DNA of 64,000 bases from positions 201,398,341-201,462,340 of the forward strand of contig NC_081408.1 of NCBI RefSeq assembly GCF_030272615.1, given 5' to 3'. The stretch is from Cryptomeria japonica (taxonomy: Eukaryota > Streptophyta > Pinopsida > Cupressales > Cupressaceae). Numbering within the stretch: the stretch's first letter is position 1; every line of letters begins with the position of its first letter. A model generated the notes under the pieces. The model was not told the origin of the DNA. It did not search any database and saw nothing but the letters and a program-made list of their open reading frames with translations. A program made the position numbers and the translations under genes. Shown one piece after another: positions 1 to 12,355 of the stretch.

Positions 1-690
1 ACGATAAACAATCCCGACAAGCACAGGTGAAGGATACACAAATACCAACCCAAGATTGACCATTTGGACAAAAACACACAATGGCTCATATCAAATAGGT
101 TATACAACAACACCTGGTCTAGGAGAAATAATAACATAGGACACAATGACAATTCAACTAGAATACCAATGAAATTTAAGCTTGACTAAAAACACCATTT
201 ACACAAGATCCTAATACAAGCAATCTTTTCTTAAAACAGCCATAACATAAATTATTTGCGAATAAAGATCTTTTCGATAATAAGAAAATACCACTATTTA
301 AAAAAAACATCCTTCTTGTCTTTTGTCCAAAAATATTTAAAATAAAAATAATTCTCCTAATGTATTTTCAACATTTTTATAAAAATTATAAGCTCTATTC
401 CTGAAACATTCCAAACTGTAATTAAATAATATTTAAAATACATTTAAAATATTATAATAACTACCATAAGAAAAACATGTCTAATATATAAATATATATA
501 TATAAACACATATATGAATACACATATATCTATTTATATACATATATACATAATAAATTTTATTTATCCAACCCTTGGGTACGAAACCCGAAACAGTCAT
601 ACCGCAGTACGCACAAGGGTTGTAAATTAATTTTAAAAAAATTAAAAACACTTTAAAATTTGTGTTAAAGTCCTTAGCACAGTATCCTAA
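1..690. other. AT-rich DNA without a recognisable gene
   Basis: I see long A/T runs and a TA-rich stretch near 485-555, and no reading frame with domain character. A 99-codon frame on the minus strand covering 481-780 is composition-driven and overlaps the minisatellite, so I do not call it. The segment may be very old retroelement relic, but no LTR end, primer site or purine tract is visible. Confidence 0.6.
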
Positions 691-832
691 GCTACCACCG
701 GTAGCTAGTACTACCGTCCGGTAGCACTGGTACCGTCTGGTAGCACTGGTACCATAGGTAGTAGCCGCTACCATCGGCAATACTATGTACTACCATCGGT
801 AGCGGATGCTACCATAGGTAGTATGCCCTACC
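691..832. repeat. Degenerate minisatellite of short palindromic units
   Basis: Seven or eight variants of a 13-14-base unit, roughly CTACC-NNN-GGTAG, follow one another with small spacers (for example CTACCATCGGTAG and CTACCGTCCGGTAG). Each unit is nearly self-complementary, so the array could fold into a row of short hairpins. It is much richer in GC than its surroundings. I see no copy elsewhere in the window, so it is not shown to belong to one of the retroelement families. Confidence 0.75.
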
Positions 833-2440
833 CTTTATTTTTTTGTTTAATTTATTTTTTTTTAAATTTTTTTTTTTTTTTTGATATAAAATTTTAATAG
901 TAATAATAAAAAACAATATTTTTCCAATAATTCCATTTTCACAGAATTGAATCCTTCTTCATATATATATTTTTTTAAATTTAATTAACCCAAATAAATT
1001 TAATGTGTAATTAAATTTATTTTCTTAAGGTAATTAAAACCATTTCTCACATAAATACCCTTTCTCACAAATCTTGCAATTTCCATGCATCCTAAAATCT
1101 TGACAAATTTTCTATAATAATTTCTCTTAATTTTCTCAAAATTACATACTTCCCATAAATTAGAAATATGCATCAGGCATGGATTTTAAAACAATACTCG
1201 AAGTCACCAGAGGAGGGGTTGTATTTAAAAATAACTTTACACACACACATCAATCGGAGAAAAATAGAAATATTTACTAAAAACCCACAACTAAGAATTC
1301 ATCCAACCTGGTATAGCTTTCCTAGAAGAAATCTATAGAAGAGCCCTAATCCCTTCAATAACTTCCAATAAATTTCTTCACCTAAATTCTTGACCTATTC
1401 CTGTGTAACTAAAGTAAAGACCTAACCCCTATTTAAACTAAAATTCTAGGTTCAATAGGTTTTTCACAAAAACCCTAAATTTAGAATAATAGTAATTTTT
1501 ATTTTATTTTTTAAATTTATCACATGCAATAATAAAAAAAAACATTATTCTTTCTTTTCTTTTCTCATACACATTAATTAATTTTCTAAATAAAGAATTA
1601 AAACAATACTTTAATTCTAATTAATCCTTTTATTCATTTATTTAATTATAACTTTAGAAAATAATAAATATAATTAATCTAATTTATTTTTAAAATAAAA
1701 ATATATTTCTAATACCATGCAGCTTAATTTAATAGTTTCTTTAATTAACTAAATTTATAATCTCAATGCATAAACAATATAATAATGAGATAATTTCATA
1801 AACTTAATTAATTAATTAATTAAATCCACTAAAACTCTCAAATTAAACAAATCTCAAGCAATTTCCCATAAAAGATAAAATGACAAAATACAAAGACCAA
1901 ACTAATTGACAAGACGACCAACGGACGACACTCATACGAGTGCAACTGAGTAAAAATAGGGTCAACTACTATCTCCACTTCCATCGAAAATTATAAGGCA
2001 CTCTCAGACCTGTGAAGACAAGTGGAGATGATACCTTGTACCTACCCAACACTTGTACCTTCAATATCCTACATCACGGAACCACACACGCATATATATA
2101 CAATATAGAAAACATGACATACACACCGATGAAGGAGAATCGCGACATTCCCTGTCTCACCAAAATGAATGAAGGAAAATCATCCCCTTGTATCCAATAC
2201 ACTCGTAAACACACAACATATAATTACACATTGCATAGATAAAGTAAAATGCCAGTACATAGCAATAATCCATAAAATGCCATAAATCACAAACACTGAA
2301 TTACTGCAAATAAATTATACATCTCATCTCCAAATAAAGCATAATGTCATAAAAATGTGAATAACATATCATGGTAATGTATCCACTAAAAAACAACCAA
2401 TAATAAAATATGAGTCTAATGATTTCAAACTAGTAGGGGT
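833..2440. other. AT-rich intergenic DNA, nothing recognised
   Basis: The stretch holds poly-T and poly-A runs, a TAAT tandem near 1801-1823 and a short AC run near 1238-1250. No frame has domain character. Its right edge is where homology to the K family starts. The original 5' part of K1 is missing here, so a deletion junction probably lies between about 2400 and 2444. Confidence 0.5.
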
Positions 2441-2443
2441 ACT

Positions 2444-4754
2444 ACAGAAGTAGTTCTTCCTAGAACTGTATGGGTAACTAAAATGGGGTATGAGGCTGAT
2501 GTAAATATTATTGAGATTTACACTAAAGCCCTGTTGGAAGCACCTAGGGAACTAGCAGAAAAAGTTTTTGGTAGTGCAAAATCAATTGAGAGTGGTGTAC
2601 AAGCACTGAAACAAAGAAAGAAAAGAGAAAAATACATTAGGAGTGCATCAAAATAAGTAAAGGAAATAAAAGAAAATGTTTTGAACCTTACTGGAATAAA
2701 GGAAAGTGAACTTGAAGGATTGCAACTAGAGGCACATATCTCACCGGTTGGTACATCATCTGATAGTAAGATACGTGTTGAGTTTAAGAGAGCTGATAAG
2801 AAGAGAAAACCTTCATCGGTACCCTCTCCTCCACCCAAGAAAACAAGAAAGAAGAAACAAGCGGTAAGACAACTGACAAAGAAGTTGACACCCAAGAAGA
2901 AAGAGAAACAGGTGATACCACCTTTGGACAACTTACTGAATGAAATCACTAATGACGATAACTTGGCTAATGTAAGCAAGTTGTATAACACCGTCACTGA
3001 TGCAGAAAAAGAAAGTGTTGAAAACAGTATTATTCTACATTTGGACATCTATAAGAAAGTGCTAATTGAAGTTTTAGATGATTTATCAAATGATCTATAT
3101 AGGAGGTTAGATGCAAAGAGGATTGCGGTAATGGAGTTAGATAAGAAACTTAAGGTTGAAAAACTCCTAGTTGTACATCCAGTTAACTCTAAAGAGGAGA
3201 TTGATGAATTAATTTGTGAAGCCAACAGATCAGTTTTTGTAAGAGGTCACCGATAAGTGAGCCTAATGGCTAGCAGAGTCAATGAAATTGTAGAGGAAAC
3301 AACTGATAAATGGGATATCTTTTTTGTAGAAAAGGAAAAACATAAAGAATTAAACCGACCCAATAAAACATTCAAAGTTTATCAAAAGGACAAGGACAAA
3401 GGGAAAGGTAAAGTTGGTGGAATACCAAACATCAAAATAACTAACAACTTACCACCACCCTTGGATACTACATCGGCTACTGAAAATGTGGACATAACAC
3501 ATGATGACACTAACCCTAAATCAGAAATTATATTCACCATGAATTTTGATACTCAGGAAGTGAACATTATTGTGGACAAGGACAACATGGAGGTATAGGA
3601 TGATATTGCTGGCAGTGGAAACATTACTGAGCAACTGACTGAAAATATAGAGGTTGAAATGCATACAGAGCAAACAAAGCACACAGAGCAACCTTTGGAC
3701 AGTGGAATAAATACTCGTAATATGGATGTTGGCATGGAAAAACTAATAGAGACAGAGATACTAGTAGCTAATAACACACAGAAACCATCAGAGAAACCAA
3801 CAGAGGCATAGGTACATGTTGAGATAGTAAAACCAATAATCACTGAGAAACCCAAACCATTTCTAGTAGAAATGCAAACTCAGACTGATCCATCGGCGGT
3901 TGAAACAAGAAAAATGGTTACTAACACTGGAAGCACTGAAATAATAAAGGTAGTTGGTCAAACATCTGAATTCAGACCCACTAATGTGACAGAGGTACTT
4001 CTGGACTCAATTAAGAAGATAACTGATTGTAATGCATTGGCCTACAAGGAAATTGATGATACAATACCTATTCTTAAGATGATTGCACCAAAATGCAATG
4101 TAGATAATGTAAAGGATTCTTTAGGTCAGTTAGACACATTGTCTAAATTTATTACTGGAAATGTAATAACAATTGATAAGGTAAATGAGGATACATTCAA
4201 AGAGAAAATGGAAAAAGAAAAAGAAAAATTCTTTGAAGAGACAATAAAGAAGTGCACTAATCATATTAACACACTTCTACCAGCACTGAATGCAACAATT
4301 TTGGAGTATAAGAAACTGTATAGAGAAACATGCAAACCACATCTATTGACCCAGGACATTGAGAAAGAAATAAGCAGAGTACAAAAGGAAATTGATGATA
4401 TAGTTGATAGCATCATTGGTTCATCCAAACCTATATCAGTTATTGAGCAAGAAATAACAACATTTGAAGAAAATTTGGAGAAATTTGAGAAGGAAAAAGC
4501 AAGGACCAAGGCAAATGCTAGAGAGCTGAAGTATAAATAGTCCTAAATTGGATAACCTTATCTCTCTGAGGAATGAGATCTCAAAGGAAATAATTCAAGG
4601 GAAAGATCACTAGAGGAGCATATGCATCATCTCACTGGCACGATCCAACGAACTGAGGCAACCATGAATGATAGCAACAGATACATGCAGAGTTTAAACA
4701 TGGTTTTGGCTGATATATTTTAGATTGTAACCAATCGGTTACAAACCTTAAGGT
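2444..4754 (+). pseudogene. K-family ORF2 fragment (unknown coiled-coil protein)
   Basis: A single frame can be followed from 2444 to 4540 and then, more decayed, to 4754, with stops near 2654, 3254, 3596, 3809 and 4538. Function is unknown. The visible order is: a segment matching residues after the first ~330 codons of K2 ORF2 (WVTKMGYE); a very basic patch near 2840-2910 rich in KKK that could act as a nuclear signal or bind nucleic acid; a helical region with LHLDIYKK; an acidic T/E-rich linker; and a strongly charged coiled coil after VTEVLLDSIKKITDC, a peptide identical in K2. Conservation in two copies shows this was a real protein of the element rather than a chance frame. I recognise no pol domain in it. 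Confidence 0.75.
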
Positions 4755-4935
4755 GAAATTTTGAACTCATTTGACAATTTTTGATAAGCTTTGTCATTGA
4801 TGTCAAAGGGGAAGTAGTGGATAGAGAAAAATGGCTATTTAGAGGAGATCATCTGCTCAGGGGGAGCACATATTTTTGGACTTCAGTTTTGGAAACAGTT
4901 TTTGTATTTTTCTCGTGAGTGTTGCCATCAATACC

Positions 4936-4947
4936 AAAGGGGGAGAT
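4936..4947 (+). other. Polypurine tract of K1
   Basis: CAAAGGGGGAGAT lies directly against the TG of the LTR at 4948, as expected for the plus-strand primer of an LTR retrotransposon. A second, imperfect copy (CAAAGGGGAAG) lies about 130 bases upstream near 4805, and a purine-rich GGGGGAG near 4861. Such multiplied tracts are typical of Sirevirus-type Copia elements. Confidence 0.8.
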
Positions 4948-5760
4948 TGTTGGCATTCTACACTCTAATGAGAAATGATGGTGTTGTCATTGATGGAAAC
5001 ATACCGGCAACCTACTGGAAACCTTCTAGAAGCCACCTGACATTCATTTGGTAAAGACACTGGCAGACATCAACACTGGTAGACACTTCACTGACAGTGG
5101 CTACAATGTATACCAGCACCCCAGCCGACATGAATAAACTTTTGTTTATTGTATTTAATTGTAAATATATTTTTTGTCAAGCCAACATGGCATATTGTAA
5201 TAGACTCATATATGTATGAGATCTTGTAAATCATTTAGATATGAGAGGATGTAATAGGAGATGAGATAAGAATGAGCAAATAATAATGGAAGATTTTATA
5301 TAAGGTTTATGGTTATAGTATGAGCTTAAACCGGTATTGAACTTGGCCTAGTTGATACTGATCTAAAGCAGTACATTGTATTGGATTTCCATAATCCATT
5401 TTGTAAGGTAGTGATACTTCTATTTTGTAGATTGAGCAGTGAGCTCTAGGCAGTTGGCCTTCATGCATGTGCAGGCCCCTCATTGTAAGTAATATTTAGT
5501 CATTGGCCAGTGAGTGAATATTGTGGGTCACAAATCCCACTGAGATTTTTCCCACATTGCATTTCCTTGTTAAACATCTTGTGTTATGGTGTGTTTTCTA
5601 TGCTGTCATTATTGTTCTTGTTTACTACATTAATTCTTATTTACCAGTACACTATTTTGGAATGAAAAATACTTAATAAGGTTAAAGAATCTATTAATCG
5701 ATTAGATATTGATTCAACCCCCCCCTCTCAGTATCTTTGGGAATATCATTAATCCTAACA
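4948..5760 (+). repeat. 3' LTR of K1
   Basis: The 813-base repeat starts TGTTGGCATT and ends CCTAACA. It matches the K2 LTRs throughout, including the block GTGGGTCACAAATCCCACTG and the C-rich CCCCCCCCTCTCAGTAT close to the 3' end. The LTR would carry promoter and polyadenylation signals. No partner LTR survives on the left. Confidence 0.85.
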
Positions 5761-5779
5761 CCTCAAGTGTCTTCAAGAA

Positions 5780-7453
5780 CTACTTTTCACTTACCAGAAG
5801 AACATTAGGACCTGCTGCCCTCTTTTCACCTTCCTCAAGGATAGACTGAATCTTGAATGTGACTCCATCTTTCTTGAATGAGTATGCATTCTTGGCTCCA
5901 TCATGGATAGCTTGTCTATCAAATTTCCATGGTCTTCCTAATAGAAGATGACATGCATCCATGGGTAGGACATCACATAACACCTTGTCCTTATACCTCC
6001 CAATGGTAAAATCCACCCATGCTTGCTCATTAACTAGGACATGTTGGCCTTTGTTCAACCAAGTAAATCTATAAGGATTGTTGTGAGGTATCCTTTGCAA
6101 TTTGAGCTTACGCACTGCTTCTTCTGACACAATATTGTCCGTTGACCCTAAATCAATGATCACCTTGAAAACTTTGTCCATCATCTTGCATTTGGTCCTA
6201 AATAAGGACCTTCTTTGGCTTGGCTCTTCTTTGACTGGTTCTTTGATCAAAGTTATCCTTATCATCAAGTTGTTAGCTACCTCTGATTCTAAGGAAACCT
6301 CTAAATTTTTGCTTCTTGAAGACTCTTCTTGAAGATAGCTCACTCTCCTTTCACCACCTTGTGATGATGTTCCCTTCTCTGGACACCTATATGCTAGATG
6401 ACCAAGTTGGTTACAATGGTAACACTTCATTGTTGCAAAATATGAGGAACCTCTACCTTGTCCACTAGATCTTCCCCTAAAACTACTGTTTGATCCTCTT
6501 CTTCTATTGAATCCTCCTTTACTAGTTCCACTCTCTTACTGCTCAGTGAGTTTAGACTCTCCTTGTGTTCTTTGTTCAGAACTTCTTCCTCCAAAGCCTC
6601 CCCTATGGCCTCTATTATCTTTTCTTCTACCCCTTCCCCTATTGCCGCTTGAGTCATGCCTTCTTTTCAGTTTTTCCTCCACCTTAAGGGAAATTTGATA
6701 GATTTGATGGACTATTTTTGGACTCCTTAGACTGATTTCTTCTTGGATGTTCCATCATAGACCATTTAGGTACCTAGAAACCTTTAGACTCTCTTCTTCC
6801 ACCACATGAGATCTAAGGCTAAGTTTGTGAAACTCCTCTATATAGCTACTGACATCAAGGTCTTTTTGTCTTAAGTTTTGCCTCTTGCTATGAATTTGCA
6901 CTTCATAGTCATCAAGGAGATAGAATTCTTTGATTTTGACTAACATCCCCTTCCAAGAAGAGATGGGTGCTTTGCCCATTTTCTTCCTCTCATCTTGCAC
7001 AAATTTCCACCATGTGAGAGAAACTCCTCTCATCCTTGACTTGGCTACCTTGAATCTCTGGGCTTCAGTTATACCTTCACATTTAAAATGGTTCTCCATG
7101 CCTTATATCCACTCTAGGACCACTTTTGCCTCCATGTTACCAGTGAACAACAGAAATCCTTCTAGTGATTTACCACTTAAGGCCTTCAATGCCTTTAGGA
7201 AAGGTTCTTGATCTAGGACAGGATCAGGTCCAGGCACCTTGTCTATCTCTAACACTTCTTTACCCTTCCCTTCTCCTCCTTCAACCTTTACTAACACTTC
7301 ATCTGGCTTGGTCTCAACCTCACCAAGCTTACTCTCCAATTCTAGCAACTTCTCCTTCAGGAGTCTATTCTCTTCCTCCTAATCATCCACCTTCTTTTCC
7401 AACTCTGCATTTGTCACCATGTTGTTATCTCCTATAGATTCCATTGAGGACAT
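5780..7453 (-). pseudogene. gypsy-1 gag-protease, degenerate
   Basis: One frame runs from the ATG at 7453 to the stop at 5780, broken by stops near 7384, 7102, 6754 and 6540. In order: a coiled-coil N-terminus; a Retrotrans_gag domain (about 7099-6760, with SLTWWKFVQ and SYIEEFHKL); an R/G-rich RNA-binding stretch (about 6650-6440); a CCHC knuckle CYHCNQLGHLAYRC; and an aspartic protease with LLLGRPWKFDRQAIHDG. The protease triad reads DLGSTDN where D-S/T-G is usual, so it is probably inactive. The stop at 6754 sits where a CGA arginine codon would read TGA after one C-to-T change. The 76-codon frame at 6427-6657 is a shadow, because the R/G-rich frame is the gag frame. Confidence 0.85.
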
Positions 7454-7479
7454 CTACTCACCTAGCCCAAATCTTATAG

Positions 7480-7491
7480 GCTCTGATACCA
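7480..7491 (-). other. Primer-binding site of gypsy-1 (initiator Met tRNA)
   Basis: On the minus strand TGGTATCAGAGC lies three bases after the LTR end CCCATCA. It is complementary to the 3' end of plant initiator-Met tRNA and fixes the inner LTR boundary at 7495. Confidence 0.85.
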
Positions 7492-7494
7492 ATT

Positions 7495-9114
7495 TGATGG
7501 GATTCACCTAGTTTGCTCAACACTTCAATTAGTTGATGTTACTGAATTCCAGCAACTCACCAGGCCTAGTTTCTCTCTAGACCTCCAATTCCTTCTCAAT
7601 CTCTTCTAAGGCTTTATTCTTTACCATTCCAAGGTGTTTTCTTCAAGTGTTTCATCTAGGAACCCTACCAATTTACAATGCTTCCCATGTGCTCATTATG
7701 GTTGTCTTGGCATCAGTTTGTCAAGTTGACCTCCTACTATCATGAGTTGATGTAGAGGTGTGGAGGTGTCTTCTAATATGTTTTTAATTCATTTAGGGTC
7801 CATTTGAGGTTTACAACCATTAGCTTTCTTACCAATTTCAATATTTTGCCTAGAAAAGGGCTACAAGGAATTAGCCTTATCAAGCCTCCTAAATTTGGTT
7901 TTCTAGGACTTGAGTGAAAATGCTCCAAAAGACCCCCTAACAAGTTTGAATTTTCTTAAATGGTTCACCTAACCTCAATTTATTTTTGTGGTTTTGGCTC
8001 CTTACTCCACCGTACAATGTGCTAACCCCAAAATGACAGTTTTGAAGGATTTTTAGGCCTTCTAGCCGGCAGTGACTAGTCAAGTTGGTGTTTGGGCATC
8101 AAATGACTTTTTCAAGGCTTATCCTTGCATTGGAAACTCTATCCCAACTCCATTGAGCCCTCCAAATTCTTAGATGGGGATTTGGCATTCACCCCTGCAC
8201 TTTGCACATCATTTTCACCTTGTTTCCTCTAGCCAGGTTGCTCTTGGACTCACCTAGAAGAAGGTGACAATCATATTGAAACTCATCTCTAGAACTTGTC
8301 CCTACATATGTACATTGTACAATTGGTTTTCCTTCATGTCCCAATAGGTTGTGATGGTAGCACATGTGGAATTCATGGGGCAACAATTTTACATAAAACT
8401 GCTATATACAAGCCAAAACCGGCTGTGTGCAAACCAAAACAAGAAAACACTAATGAAAACTATCTAGAAAGATTGAAATGGAACCAAAAAAACTGTAACC
8501 CACTAAAGAAACTCAATCCATTTCTAGATCAATGGATTCAATCCATTTGCATTTACAAAATGAGTAAGAACAAGCCAAAATGTTGCCAACTAGTTTAAAA
8601 TTGAGTAGTTTCAGATTTTTGAACTTACAACATATTCTCCAACCTTGGTAATCATGCAAGAGAGGGTAATTATAGATTTTCCCATGTGTGGAGTCATCCT
8701 AGGGTGTTGGAAAATCCATAACTCCATCACTAACCAATTCAGGACAAAAGTTGTCATGACAACTTTTTGCAACTTTGCACTTTTTCACTTTTTGGTCATC
8801 TCAAGCTATAAGACCTATTCTAAGTCATCACACTTGACTTTTCAAACATTTCTAAGACTAATTTAACCCTCCCTAATGCCTTTACCAATTTTTGACACTT
8901 TTGACCATCAAGAAGGTCAACTACCTAGTCAAACCCACTATTTACACAAAAATGCAAACCTAAGAACAATGAACTCAACCTAGGCCTACATTGACTCAAA
9001 ACACTGACTCTTGGACCCTCCTGGATTCCTTATTCACTAACTGACTTGGCTAGGGTCAGTAAAAGCCAAAATCAAGAGAACTAGATAGCCTAAGTCCTAT
9101 ATGCTCCTGCACCA
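7495..9114 (-). repeat. 5' LTR of gypsy-1
   Basis: The inner end is set by the primer site. The outer end is inferred: the minus strand begins TGGTGCAGGAGCAT, close to the gypsy-2 LTR start TGATGCAGGAGCAT, and immediately beyond it the sequence becomes a different LTR family. That gives about 1,620 bases with TG...CA ends. The short frames inside it (8189-8866) have no domain character. The 3' LTR is lost, so age cannot be judged. Confidence 0.65.
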
Positions 9115-9821
9115 ATAACACACAAAATTATACGTGGGAAACCTCAAAGAGGAAAAATCACAGTGGGATTTGTGACCCACAATATCAATCCATAGACCAT
9201 ATGAAGAGATATTACAAAATATCAGGGGCCTTCACTTGTAGGAAGGCTTACAGCCTAGAGCACACTACTCAATCACAAAAGGAGCCTTGCTTACTACATA
9301 TAAATCTAGACTACAATCTGGAGAAGTGTTGAACTGCTAAGATAGCATCTTCTATGCCAGAATACAGTTCTGATTTAAGCTCCGTCTGTTCCGGTTTGTA
9401 ATCCTAAACCCTTTGTTGGAATAAACCTTGCATAGATATCCTCACATAGATAATCTCTTTGATATATTTCTCATTATATCACATTCCATGTCCATAATCT
9501 CTATCACATGTCTATATCAAAATGGTCTAATCCAATAGACATATATACACTATACAACTTATCATACCTTATGTTGGCTTACAAGGATAATTACAATATC
9601 AATTACATGTCGGCTAGATAAAATAAATGCATAAATATTAAAATCAATTGGCGATGCCAAATCCAAGAGATATCAACCTGCAATACCAATAACCATATTC
9701 TAAACCATGTCGGCCTGCATTTCCGGTAACCAAAGAAATGCTTCTGTCCTGCCGGTGCCAATGTAGTGTCTGTGAATTGTTTGTTGGTACACAACTGAAC
9801 CAAAAATATGAAGCCAGAACA
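9115..9821 (-). repeat. Decayed LTR fragment of the K/Copia type
   Basis: The segment includes CACAGTGGGATTTGTGACCC, shared with the K2 LTRs (54330-54356 and 60108-60130), followed by colinear weak similarity such as GGAAGGC...AGCCTAGAGC and GCCGGTGCCAATGTAG. Both ends are missing. gypsy-1 appears to have inserted into it on the left, and on the right it is cut by the LARD array at 9822. Confidence 0.6.
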
Positions 9822-11157
9822 TAATTCTCATTAAAACTTTTGTATTATATTATCATTATACAATCTTTCCATAAGCCATTTCTATCCGCATGTTACTCCA
9901 TCCATACTTATTGTGTTTCGCATACCTTTACATTGAGTGCCATAATTTGCAAAACTTCTTCGATGGTGCCTAGTAGTTAAATTATGTTACATACTATCTT
10001 GTACCTAGCGACTAACCATGATTGGGTTGCACTTTCCTTCTTAGTTTCTGAACGACATCTAGTTACGCATTCCTAGATTATAGAATCCTAATACTTTTAC
10101 ACTCCTTGCACTTCAATGGGGATTTTTTTTGTATGATTCCTAAGTCAACTCTACTCTCTCTTCCATTATTTACTTTCTTCAAGATTATCTCCTCATAAAG
10201 GAACTAGTTGAGGTTTTACTTGCTTGTTCCCCAATTATATAACCCCGGATGAACTTAGGGTTTATTGTAAATACATGCTTTTACCCAAGAAGTTCATGCC
10301 TCCTCTCTTCTTATTTAACTCACCTATAGTATTACTAGGGTTTTCTGATCAAGGGAATTGTCATACATCAGCTTGGTTCTTACCTGCAGGATTATCCAAC
10401 TCTAGCTCCACTATATTGCTACAATCATTATCTAACAAATGCTCTTAATAAGAAATTTATCATGACCACTTTCTTAAGGTACCTAGTCATTTGGATAAGT
10501 TAATGCTTCTTTCGAATATTCACAAGAGTACCTCTTAACTCTCCTTCCTTGTTGTCAACAATGGCGGCCTTGATCTTTTTAACCACCATAATTTCACATA
10601 GCTTAAAATTTTATTTTGAACTATCTCAATTCTTATTTATCTTGTTTATGGTGCCTTCATCTGAGGTCTAACTATCTTGTTTGACTTGCCATGTCAAGTA
10701 CATATCTCGATTGATGGCATCCTGTTAGTTTACCATTTGAGGTATTTTACTGAAGAATTAACTCTTCATATTGATTTGACTAGGAAAATCATTGCGTTTA
10801 GGTTGAAATTGAATGGTAACCTCATACGTACTAAAGAACTAAATTCCGGTAATAATACTGAAATTACTTCATATGAATAAATAGTTGAATATTTCGTAGC
10901 CTTTGAGATTTTATTATGCCATAAACCTTATGACTAATAAGTTCAAATTTTCAGGGCTTTTAGTGACCCTTGGAACCCCTTGAATTGATATTTGTTGATT
11001 TATTGATTTACAAGAATTTTTTTACTTATGTTTCACTTTGTTACTTTTGCAAGTTTTCCACCTAGGTGTTATACTTCAAACCATAGTTTGTTTTCAACTA
11101 AGTTATGAATGCAGCCCATGCTCACCAGTGTATGAACCTAGGGCTCTGATACCAAAA
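9822..11157 (-). repeat. LARD internal fragment next to LTR-A
   Basis: It is a direct repeat of 18027-19362, equally long and about 96% alike by eye. It carries the primer site TGGTATCAGAGC (minus strand, 11143-11154), three bases from the LTR-A end. It is truncated on the left. A 67-codon frame near 10677 is conserved in the second copy only because the DNA is, and it shows no domain. Confidence 0.85.
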
Positions 11158-11976
11158 TGTCATGCCCAAAATTTAGGGCAAGAATGTGATAAAAAAAAAT
11201 TTAAAACATAACTTTAAAACATTAAATTTACAAATATTAAATATTTTACTTAGCAATAATTAAGTAGTAGATTGACTAAAATGACTAAAGGGTCGGTTAT
11301 AATTGCAAATTGAATATTTTCTTATTCAAGCCAAATCGCGTGCACCTACGTCTAGGGGAGATAAAAAAATTAAACCCTGTAGTTCAATAAATTACATTTA
11401 CAACTTAAATTCCTAATTGTTTAATTTATAACATCTAATTCTATTTAATTAAAATTAAATATCACTTCACTTTATTTTAATTCAAAAGAAATCCATCTAT
11501 TGGAACTTAAAAATTAAATATTAACTTCATTAGTATTTAAATTTGTACCCATTTCAATCTATTTAATCCAACGTAAATAATACTTCATTGGTGATTAGAA
11601 TCCATAGAGAAAGTATGACCTACAAGGTAAATACCTATATATATATAGGTTCATCTCCATTTAACAATAAAAAATATTTAAATCTAAAGATTTGTTTTAA
11701 TCTTTAATTCCCTTAACCTTCTAGTTATATTTTGATATATGTGTATTTAAATAATTATATTTATAAACAAATATATATTTCTAAATATATAAATTTAGTT
11801 TCCTTAACAATTTCCCAAACTTTAGGGTAATAAAGTCATGGAACCCTAGTTAGGGAATTTCATTATTAAATCTCCCTAAAATTATAATTTTTATTATTTC
11901 TATTGTCATTACCCTAGCCCTACTTGGGCTAGGGTTTTATACTTACATTTTTTTTTTGATTAACAACTTTTTATTG

Positions 11977-12168
11977 CAGGGCCGAGTTAGGGAGTTTCGA
12001 CGGTGGCCATGGCCAAAGAGGGCGTAGTTTGGAGGGGGAAAAATGGCGTGGCCGAGGCCTCCCACTGTGGCACAGTGGGCTCAGCCACGCCGACCACTAT
12101 GCAAGGCACAGTGGGGAGGTGCCGCCGGCCCCTGTGCAAAGCATAGTGGGCTCAGCTGAGGGCATCAC
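11977..12168. repeat. GC-rich hairpin island in LTR-A
   Basis: In otherwise AT-rich LTR sequence, about 190 bases are GC-rich and built from repeated motifs such as CACAGTGGG, GGCCATGGCC and GCCGCCGGCC, including inverted pairs CCCACTGTG/CACAGTGGG. The counterpart in LTR-B is 20180-20410. It could be a structured RNA element, a promoter-proximal CpG-rich patch, or captured sequence. Confidence 0.6.
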
Positions 12169-12218
12169 AAAAAAAAAATTCTTTTTTTTTTTTTTTTAAA
12201 ACCAGTTTGTTACATATA

Positions 12219-12317
12219 TATTTTTTAAAGTATATTATATATATATATATAATGTCCCTTTTAATATGTATATATGATTTTTTTTTCTATATATATATAT
12301 ATAAGTTGATTACTTAA

Positions 12318-12352
<35 letters not shown>
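12219..12352. repeat. TA microsatellites in LTR-A
   Basis: Runs of alternating T and A occur at about 12231-12252, 12288-12302 and 12318-12351. The corresponding part of LTR-B (20455-20694) is longer and also holds an AC/TA run. This and the GC island account for much of the difference in LTR length. Confidence 0.85.

Positions 12353-12355
<3 letters not shown>

Larger units (their letters stand above)
2441..5760 (+). mobile_element. K1: 5'-truncated K-family LTR element
   Basis: K1 consists of most of the second K-family ORF, a short tail, a purine tract and one complete LTR. It is colinear with the complete element K2 on the opposite strand at 54122-60698. It lacks the 5' LTR, the zinc-knuckle ORF and the N-terminal part of ORF2. 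No reverse transcriptase or integrase is present, and none is present in K2 either. The LTR abuts gypsy-1 protease/pol sequence at 5761, so K1 probably inserted into gypsy-1. Loss of the left end prevents a check for a target duplication. Confidence 0.8.
5761..9114 (-). mobile_element. gypsy-1: Ty3/gypsy element, gag-protease end and 5' LTR
   Basis: Read on the minus strand, a 1.6-kb LTR (9114 to 7495) is followed by a primer site, then gag and protease. The coding sequence stops being present at 5761, where the K1 LTR begins. RT, RNase H and integrase are therefore missing from this copy. Gag and protease resemble those of gypsy-2 (same LLLGRPW...FDRQAIHDG block), so it is probably a chromovirus, though no chromodomain is present to prove it. 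Confidence 0.8.

Noticed and set aside
691-832. CRISPR-like array
   Set aside because: Units are degenerate, spacers are too short and irregular, and the context is a plant genome.
2518-3048. 176-codon minus-strand frame
   Set aside because: It lies opposite the K-family ORF2, which is supported by homology to K2. The minus frame is its antisense shadow.
6427-6657. 76-codon acidic frame on the minus strand
   Set aside because: The alternative frame gives an R/G-rich tract leading into the CCHC knuckle, in register with gag and protease.
7480-7491. GCTCTGATACCA strings as parts of tRNA genes (also near 11143, 19348, 59888)
   Set aside because: Each lies next to an LTR end and only the 12-base 3' tRNA end is present. 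They are primer-binding sites.
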